Source: an uncultured Ezakiella sp. (lineage in GTDB: Bacteria; Bacillota; Clostridia; Tissierellales; Peptoniphilaceae). Taken from it: a stretch of DNA of 11,191 bases. Each line of letters begins with the position of its first letter. Position 1 is the first letter of the stretch. Positions 5,909 through 11,191 of this stretch are shown in pieces. A program made the translations under genes and the position numbers. The notes under the pieces were generated by a model, which searched no databases, had not been told where the DNA came from, and was given only the letters and a program-made list of their open reading frames with translations. The stretch is from positions 1-11,191 of the forward strand of contig CAMYPV010000040.1 in the NCBI GenBank assembly GCA_947293975.1, read 5' to 3'.

Positions 5909-7900
5909 ATGAAGAATATTCTTGAAATAATAAAATTTGGGGTTAACAAATACTTTAAATTTACTTATCCATATATTATTCTCTTGACGGTTCTACTTGT
6001 AATTTTAATTATTTTAGAGCCGATTGTTGCGGGGCTTTTGCTCATTACTCTTGCGTTTTTAATTACGCGCGAGATTACCGAGCATGAAAACCGTTTGTCC
6101 TTGCAGCAGTCAGAGAAATCGAAAGAGTCAGAGGAGTTTGAATCTGTTACAAAGCACGCAATCTTTAACATGCCTTATCCACTTGTTATGCTTGATAAAA
6201 ACGGGGTTATCACATGGCAAAACGCTCCGTTTAGCAAAATCGTGGGCGAGCTAGCAAGAAACACAAGGCTGAGTGAAATTATTCCGGCGATTAATCTAAG
6301 CGAGCTTGAAAAGGCTCAAGACAGTTTTACAATTTCATTTAAAGACAGATTTTACATTGTAAAGAGCGACCCTGTGTTAAGTCACGGAAAGGTCGAAAGA
6401 TATATTGTGTACATGCTTGATATTACAGAAAATCATGCGCTTTTAAAGGCGTACCAAAAAGAGGCGCTTTCTGTTATGTTGGTGTTTGTGGATAATCTTG
6501 ACGAGGTTAAATCAGGTGGCGACGAAGCGCTTAGAACCAAAGTGCAGTCGACTGTTGACACGACAATTGTGGATTATTTTACATCATACAATGGCATTGT
6601 ACGAAAGTATGAGACTGATAAATATCTCGTAATTACAGATCGCGAGAGTTTTGAAAAAATTAAGACGAAGAGATTTGATATTCTTGACCAAATGAGAGAG
6701 ATTGAATTTGAAAACACAATTCCAATTACTCTTTCAATTGGCGTTTGCGATTTGGGCGACAATCCTAACGATAAATTTATCAAGGCAAGAAGCTCGATTG
6801 ACATTGCTCTTGGTCGTGGAGGCGATCAAGCTGTGTGTGTTGGCAAAAATGGCTACGAATACTTTGGTGGCAAGACCAAGGCGGTTCAAAAGCACACAAA
6901 GGTCAAGGCAAGAGTCATTGGCTATGCGCTTAAAGAATTGATTGACAAGGCTGAGAACATCTATGTAAGTGGACACAGAAATCCAGACATGGATGCGATT
7001 GGTTCGGCGGTTGGTATTATGGCGATTGTGCAATTAAGAGGCAAGAACGCAAGACTTGTGCTTGGTGACGACACTGTTGCTGTGCAAAATATCATCGACA
7101 TGATGAAGGACGAATCGCCAGAGATTTACAATTCAATCATCAGTCCTGAAGAGGCCTTAAAAAGCTACAAGAAGGGCGACTTGTTAATTCTAACCGACCA
7201 TCACAAGCCGTCGCTGTCACCAAGCGTTGAACTTAGCGAAACGGCGGACAATATTGTTGTAATCGACCACCACAGACGCGCGGACGAATTTGTAAACAAT
7301 CCTGCACTTGTTTATCTTGAGCCACACGCATCAAGTGCGAGTGAGCTTGTTGCGGAGATTTTGCAATACATGGTCGAAGACAAAAAGCTTTCGCACTTTG
7401 AATCATCTGCACTTCTTGCAGGGATTATGCTTGATACAAAGAATTTCACAACGCAGACTGGACTTAGAACCTTTGAGGCTGCGGGTCTACTTGTAAGAAT
7501 GGGCGCTGATCCCGAAGAGGTTAAGTTGCTCTTTAGAGACGAGTTTAGCACATTTGTCAACAAGGCAAAGGCGATTGAAACCGCTGAAATTTACGAGGGT
7601 GCATTTGCAATTTCACGCACCAAAAACGAAGGCGAAGAGGCAATTTTGACCGCTGCACAGGCAAGCGACGACTTGTTACGTATCGAAGGCGTAAAGGCGA
7701 GCTTTGTGCTTGCAAATGTTGATGGCAAAGTGCATATAAGCGCTCGTTCAACGGGCGAAGTGTCTGTACAGCTCATAATGGAGGCAATGGGTGGCGGCGG
7801 CCACATTGCACAGGCTGGTGCAAGGGTTGAAGGCAAGATTGATGATGTTATTAAGAAATTAAAGACGGCAATTGACGATTATATAAAGGAGGACAATTAA
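5909..7900 (+). CDS. gdpP: Membrane-bound cyclic-di-AMP phosphodiesterase GdpP (YybT family)
   Basis: GdpP hydrolyses cyclic-di-AMP to pApA and so sets the level of this second messenger, which governs potassium, osmolyte and cell-wall homeostasis. The 663-residue protein, close to the roughly 660 usual for the family, has two membrane helices (about 19-36 and 38-54), a PAS-like domain (about 84-172), a degenerate GGDEF domain (about 185-312) and a DHH/DHHA1 phosphodiesterase module (about 349-660). DHH motifs are intact: GHRNPDMDAIGS (His356, Asp360, Asp362), TDHH (430-432), VIDHH (453-455) and MLDTKNF (Asp509), with the DHHA1 GGGGH at 628-632. In the GGDEF domain the signature position reads ETDKY (235-239), so it cannot act as a normal diguanylate cyclase. 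The gene heads gdpP-rplI-dnaB, an order conserved in Firmicutes; the rplI ribosome binding site lies inside its end. Confidence 0.94.
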   Translation: MKNILEIIKFGVNKYFKFTYPYIILLTVLLVILIILEPIVAGLLLITLAFLITREITEHENRLSLQQSEKSKESEEFESVTKHAIFNMPYPLVMLDKNGVITWQNAPFSKIVGELARNTRLSEIIPAINLSELEKAQDSFTISFKDRFYIVKSDPVLSHGKVERYIVYMLDITENHALLKAYQKEALSVMLVFVDNLDEVKSGGDEALRTKVQSTVDTTIVDYFTSYNGIVRKYETDKYLVITDRESFEKIKTKRFDILDQMREIEFENTIPITLSIGVCDLGDNPNDKFIKARSSIDIALGRGGDQAVCVGKNGYEYFGGKTKAVQKHTKVKARVIGYALKELIDKAENIYVSGHRNPDMDAIGSAVGIMAIVQLRGKNARLVLGDDTVAVQNIIDMMKDESPEIYNSIISPEEALKSYKKGDLLILTDHHKPSLSPSVELSETADNIVVIDHHRRADEFVNNPALVYLEPHASSASELVAEILQYMVEDKKLSHFESSALLAGIMLDTKNFTTQTGLRTFEAAGLLVRMGADPEEVKLLFRDEFSTFVNKAKAIETAEIYEGAFAISRTKNEGEEAILTAAQASDDLLRIEGVKASFVLANVDGKVHISARSTGEVSVQLIMEAMGGGGHIAQAGARVEGKIDDVIKKLKTAIDDYIKEDN

Positions 7901-7901
7901 T

Positions 7902-8345
7902 ATGAAGGTAATTTTAATTGAAGATGTAAAGAAAATTGGCAAAAAAGGTGAGATCAAGGAAGTTAAACCTGGTTACGCAAGAAACGCACTTTTTCCACAA
8001 AATTTGGCAATTGAGGCGACCTCTGAAAATTTACAAATATGGGAACAAGAACAAGCCGAGATTAAAAGGCTTGATGCAGAAAATAAAGCTGAAGCAGAAA
8101 AAATTAAAGCACAAATCGAAAAATCAAATATCAAAATCGAGTGGAAGGGTGGCACATCTGGCAAACTCTTTGGTTCGGTTACAAATGCTGAAATTGCAGA
8201 TGCAATTAAGAATGAATTAGGAATTGACATCGACAGAAAGAAAATCGAACTCAAAAGCCCAATCAAAAACGCTGGCGCTTACGAAGTGCCGGTCAGATTA
8301 TACGGGGGTGTGACGGCTGATTTAAAGCTTGAGGTTGTAATTTAA
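7902..8345 (+). CDS. rplI: Large-subunit ribosomal protein bL9
   Basis: bL9 binds 23S rRNA near the base of the L1 stalk and helps restrict frameshifting. At 147 residues it has the normal length. The N-terminal RNA-binding domain (1-47) shows MKVILIEDVKKIGKKGEIKEVKPGYARNAL-type family sequence, with the conserved Gly, Val, Gly-Tyr-x-x-Asn positions and FPQNLAIEAT. A long charged helix (about 46-75) links it to the C-terminal domain (about 78-147), which contains the typical GKLFGSVT (87-94). The ATG at 7902 has AAGGAGG (7886-7892) within the last codons of gdpP. Its stop codon TAA shares one base with the dnaB start (TAATG at 8343-8347), so coupling to the helicase gene is likely. Confidence 0.96.
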   Translation: MKVILIEDVKKIGKKGEIKEVKPGYARNALFPQNLAIEATSENLQIWEQEQAEIKRLDAENKAEAEKIKAQIEKSNIKIEWKGGTSGKLFGSVTNAEIADAIKNELGIDIDRKKIELKSPIKNAGAYEVPVRLYGGVTADLKLEVVI

Positions 8346-9688
8346 TGCAAGAATTTATTATGCCCGAATCTTTGGATGCGGAGATAAATGTAATTTCAAA
8401 TATGATCAACGATGCGGACAGCGTCGACATTGCTCTTGAGATAATAAAATCCGAGGAGGAGTTTTATCACAAGCGCAACAAACTTTTGTACAAGGCGATT
8501 TTGTCGCTTGCTGCACGTGGCAACTCTATAAACAGGGTTAGCATTGCAGAGGAGCTTAAAAAAACCGACAGCCTTGAAATGGCGGGCGGTGCTCAGTATA
8601 TAGCGGAGGTTGGCTCAAGCTATGTAACGGGTGCAAGGCAAAAGGATTTGGCGGAAATTGTACACGAAAAATATCTGTTTAGAAAGCTCGCGTCGATTGG
8701 CGACGAAATAAAAGTCCGCGCAATCGAAGCAAAGGGCGATGCAAAGCGTACAATTGGAGAAGCTGAGAATATGCTTCTTGATTTGGGTTTGCAATCAAGC
8801 GATGACGACCTTACGCAAATCGGAAGCATAATGCAACTCTCAAGTAAGGACTTAATGCGACGTGCTCAATTAAAAGGAGCATTGTCAGGACTTTCGACAG
8901 GCTTTACCGACCTTGACAATATGCTAAGCGGTTTTCAAAAAAGTGATTTGATACTTCTTGCTGCAAGGCCGAGTATGGGTAAAACTGCGATTGCAATTAA
9001 CTTTGCGGTGCATGCAGCACTGAACAAAAAATCCGTTGCAGTGTTTTCGCTCGAAATGAGCAAGACTCAACTTGCACTTAGAATTTATTCGCAGCTGACA
9101 AATATCAGTCTGACAAATCTTATCAAAGGGGATTTGAAAGTAGAAGACTGGAAGAGAATTTCCAAAGAATTGGTTGATTTTTCACAAAATAATATGTTCA
9201 TCGATGACAAAAGTGGATCGAGTGTTACGGATATGCGTGCAAAATTAAGACGACTAAAGCTCGAACAAGGGCTTGATCTTGTTGTAATCGACTACTTGCA
9301 ATTGATGGAAGCGGATGGCAAAAACGAAAACAGAACGCTTGAGATTTCAAAAATTTCTCGCGGATTAAAATCGCTTGCAAAAGAGCTTGACGTGCCAGTT
9401 ATTGCACTTAGTCAGCTGTCGCGTGCGCCAGAGCAAAGAACAAATCACAGGCCTATACTTTCAGACCTTCGTGAGTCAGGGGCAATCGAGCAAGACGCAG
9501 ACGTCGTTATGTTTTTGTATCGTGATGAATATTACAACGCAGACTCTGAGGACAGGGGCATTGGCGAGGTAATTGTCGCAAAGCACAGAAACGGTCCGAC
9601 TGGTACGGTGAAACTTTTGTACAAGGGAGAAAACACAAAGTTTTTGGACCTTGCAAAGATACCGACTCCACCCGAGTATCAAAATTAA
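8345..9688 (+). CDS. dnaB: Replicative DNA helicase DnaB (DnaC in Bacillus naming)
   Basis: This hexameric helicase unwinds DNA ahead of the replication fork and recruits primase. The 447-residue protein has the N-terminal DnaB domain (about 5-110, with MPESLDAE near the start), a linker (about 111-180) and the RecA-like helicase domain (about 181-445). Visible motifs are Walker A ARPSMGKT (207-214), SLEMSK with catalytic Glu237, Walker B VVIDYLQL (313-320), SQLSRAPEQR (356-365), LSDLRESGAIEQDADVV (372-388) and the late KHRNGPTG (413-420). No intein interrupts it. The start at 8345 overlaps the rplI stop by one base and has GAGG (8331-8334) 10 nt upstream; a second ATG at 8360 lacks a ribosome binding site. 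It is the last gene of the gdpP unit. Confidence 0.96.
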   Translation: MQEFIMPESLDAEINVISNMINDADSVDIALEIIKSEEEFYHKRNKLLYKAILSLAARGNSINRVSIAEELKKTDSLEMAGGAQYIAEVGSSYVTGARQKDLAEIVHEKYLFRKLASIGDEIKVRAIEAKGDAKRTIGEAENMLLDLGLQSSDDDLTQIGSIMQLSSKDLMRRAQLKGALSGLSTGFTDLDNMLSGFQKSDLILLAARPSMGKTAIAINFAVHAALNKKSVAVFSLEMSKTQLALRIYSQLTNISLTNLIKGDLKVEDWKRISKELVDFSQNNMFIDDKSGSSVTDMRAKLRRLKLEQGLDLVVIDYLQLMEADGKNENRTLEISKISRGLKSLAKELDVPVIALSQLSRAPEQRTNHRPILSDLRESGAIEQDADVVMFLYRDEYYNADSEDRGIGEVIVAKHRNGPTGTVKLLYKGENTKFLDLAKIPTPPEYQN

Positions 9689-9699
9689 ATCAAAATCAC

Positions 9700-9724
9700 A
9701 GGAGCGAAAGCTCCTTTTTGTTTT
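9700..9724 (+). terminator. Rho-independent terminator after dnaB
   Basis: GGAGC (9701-9705) pairs with GCTCC (9710-9714) around a stable GAAA tetraloop, with one further A-T pair at the base (9700/9715), followed by TTTTTGTTTT (9715-9724). It lies 11 nt after the dnaB stop. The stem is short, but the GNRA loop and T-run make it a convincing terminator. Confidence 0.85.
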
Positions 9725-9755
9725 AAATTGAAAACGTCCAAGCCTGTGCGTTATC

Positions 9756-9784
9756 TTGAAATTTTTACCGAGATGTAGTATACT
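9756..9784 (+). promoter_or_regulatory. Promoter of murC
   Basis: TTGAAA (9756-9761) and TATACT (9779-9784) are separated by 17 nt; each differs from consensus by one base. Transcription should start near 9791, giving a leader of about 28 nt that contains the AAGAGG ribosome binding site (9808-9813). murC therefore appears to be transcribed separately from dnaB. Confidence 0.75.
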
Positions 9785-9818
9785 TGTATGTAATAAGATT
9801 GTAATATAAGAGGTTTTT

Positions 9819-11186
9819 ATGAAAATTAATTTTGAAAATATAAAAGAAATACATTTCATCGGCATAGGCGGCATCGGCATGAGTTCGATGGCGCGTGTGC
9901 TACTAGATCGAGGTTACAAGGTAACAGGTAGCGACAGATCAATCACGCCGATTTGCGAGCATTTGATTGAACATGGCGCAAAGATTACCGCACCCCAAAG
10001 CAAGGACAACATCAAAAACCAAGATCTAATCGTATACACCGATGCAATTTCAGAGGACAACGAGGAATTTGTCGCGGCAAAACAAAGTGGAATACAAATG
10101 ATTGACCGTGCGAGCTTTTTGGGCGCACTGATGGATAGATACAAAAAGAGTTACGCAATCACAGGCACACATGGCAAAACAACAACCACTTCAATGCTTG
10201 CGACTATTTTTAAGCACAGCGATTTTATGCCGACGATATTATTGGGCGGAAATCTTGACGAAATCGGCGGCAATGTGCTTGTGGGCGAACACGACGTAAT
10301 TCTTTGTGAGGCGTGCGAGTACAAGGGAAATATTCTAAAATACCACCCAACAACGGCGGTTGTCCTAAATATTGACGAAGATCATCTTGATTACTACAAA
10401 TCGCTCGAACATATCGAAGAGACATTTATAGAATTTATAAAAAATCTAAAACCGAACTCGCATTTGATAATAAATGGAGACGAGGCAAGTCTAAAGCGTA
10501 TCAGAGATGCGCACGATGGCAAAACGATCACATTTGGCATATACAAGCCGGCGGATTTTAGAGCCACAAATATAAAATACGACGAACATGGATTTGTAAG
10601 CTACGATTTGCTTTTTGAAGGCAAAACATATCCGATATCAATGAAGGTAATGGGCGTACACAACGTCTTAAACAGCCTTGCAGCAATTGCAACAGCATAC
10701 GATGCTGGGCTTTCAATCGAAGTTATAATTGATGCAATCTCTAAATATAAATCGGTGCATCAAAGGCTTGAATTTTTGGGCGAAAAAAATGGCGTAACAG
10801 TAATGGACGATTACGCACATCACCCAACCGAGATAATGGCAAGCTTAAACGCAGTTAAAAACATGAACAAAAAAAGAGTTTTCTGCGTGTTCCAACCGCA
10901 TACTTACACACGTACAAAGATACTCTTAAACGGATTTGCAGACGCATTTAAACTCGCAGACGAAGTAGTCGTAATAGACATATTCGCAGCGCGCGAAGTG
11001 GATACACTCGGCGTACACTCAAGGGATTTGGTCGAGAAGATGAACGAACGCGGCATCAGCTGCAAATACTTCCCAGGCTTTGACGAAGCCCTCGAATTCT
11101 TAAAAGGCGAATTAAAACCGGGCGACCTGTTTATAACAATGGGCGCAGGCGATGTAAATAAATTGGCAAAAATGTATTTAAAATAA
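9819..11186 (+). CDS. murC: UDP-N-acetylmuramate-L-alanine ligase MurC
   Basis: MurC is the cytoplasmic enzyme that joins L-alanine to UDP-N-acetylmuramic acid using ATP, the first peptide-adding step of peptidoglycan synthesis. The 455-residue protein shows the three Mur ligase domains: an N-terminal UDP-substrate domain with FIGIGGIGMSSMA (13-25), a central ATPase domain with the P-loop GTHGKTTTTSM (116-126), NIDEDHLDYY (184-193) and MGVHNVLNSLAA (278-289), and a C-terminal domain with DDYAHHPTEI (330-339), QPHTYTRTKIL (359-369) and GAGD (442-445). GIGGIGM at the N-terminus and YAHHPTEI separate MurC from MurD, MurE and MurF. The start at 9819 has AAGAGG 5 nt upstream. The gene is complete, ending 5 nt before the window edge, so whether further cell-wall genes follow cannot be seen. 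Confidence 0.96.
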   Translation: MKINFENIKEIHFIGIGGIGMSSMARVLLDRGYKVTGSDRSITPICEHLIEHGAKITAPQSKDNIKNQDLIVYTDAISEDNEEFVAAKQSGIQMIDRASFLGALMDRYKKSYAITGTHGKTTTTSMLATIFKHSDFMPTILLGGNLDEIGGNVLVGEHDVILCEACEYKGNILKYHPTTAVVLNIDEDHLDYYKSLEHIEETFIEFIKNLKPNSHLIINGDEASLKRIRDAHDGKTITFGIYKPADFRATNIKYDEHGFVSYDLLFEGKTYPISMKVMGVHNVLNSLAAIATAYDAGLSIEVIIDAISKYKSVHQRLEFLGEKNGVTVMDDYAHHPTEIMASLNAVKNMNKKRVFCVFQPHTYTRTKILLNGFADAFKLADEVVVIDIFAAREVDTLGVHSRDLVEKMNERGISCKYFPGFDEALEFLKGELKPGDLFITMGAGDVNKLAKMYLK

Positions 11187-11191
11187 AACGT

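Noticed and set aside
6734..7033. 99-codon minus-strand open frame within gdpP
   Set aside because: It is antisense to an intact, well-conserved DHH-containing gene and its translation shows no family features.
7936..8220. 94-codon Lys-rich open frame inside rplI
   Set aside because: It is a frame-shifted reading of the charged bL9 sequence, not a separate gene.
9728..9756. Second murC promoter using TTGAAA at 9728
   Set aside because: The sequence 17 nt downstream (TTATCT) is a poor -10 box, and a better promoter lies at 9756-9784.
9476..9880. 134-codon open frame on the minus strand across the dnaB end, the gap and the murC start
   Set aside because: It spans a terminator and promoter of the opposite strand, has no ribosome binding site I can see, and its translation has no recognisable domain. 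It is a shadow of dnaB and murC.
1..11191. A novel defence, mobile or biosynthetic system
   Set aside because: All eight genes belong to well-known families with intact motifs, and gaps are filled by promoters and terminators. No direct-repeat array, integrase, transposase, toxin-antitoxin pair or unexplained coding space was seen.

Overview
The window reads as a core chromosomal segment of a low-GC, Gram-positive (Firmicutes/Clostridia-like) bacterium. The reasons are strong AGGAGG-type ribosome binding sites, textbook sigma-A type promoters (TTGACA/TATAAT with 17-nt spacers), an AT-rich composition, a lipoprotein-type solute binding protein, and the Firmicutes gene order gdpP-rplI-dnaB. I cannot name a genus from sequence alone. 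All eight genes lie on the + strand and are complete, with no frameshift, mobile element, CRISPR array, tRNA or rRNA seen.

Region 1 (1-5825) is a complete oligopeptide ABC importer operon, oppA-oppB-oppC-oppD-oppF. A near-consensus promoter at 40-68 is followed by a hairpin close to the predicted 5' end of the mRNA. The lipoprotein gene oppA is separated from the membrane and ATPase genes by a strong stem-loop (1846-1885), while oppB, C, D and F are packed so that each ribosome binding site touches or lies inside the end of the previous gene. OppA captures peptides outside the cell, OppB and OppC form the membrane channel, and OppD and OppF hydrolyse ATP. A rho-independent terminator (5798-5821) ends the unit.

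Region 2 (5826-9724) is the unit gdpP-rplI-dnaB: a membrane-bound cyclic-di-AMP phosphodiesterase, ribosomal protein bL9 and the replicative DNA helicase. It has one or two tandem promoters upstream and a compact GAAA-loop terminator downstream. Region 3 (9725-11191) has its own promoter and carries murC, the UDP-N-acetylmuramate-L-alanine ligase of peptidoglycan synthesis, which ends five bases before the window does.

I found no previously undescribed system. The gene content is ordinary housekeeping and nutrient uptake. The points worth a second look are regulatory and structural: the two RNA hairpins in the opp leader and oppA-oppB gap, the four-cysteine motif in both ATPases, the very short leader predicted for gdpP, the opp/gdpP and dnaB/murC neighbourhoods, and a codon-use contrast between opp and murC. 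The gaps between units (5789-5908 and 9689-9818) are accounted for by terminators and promoters; no stretch over 300 bases lacks a gene.
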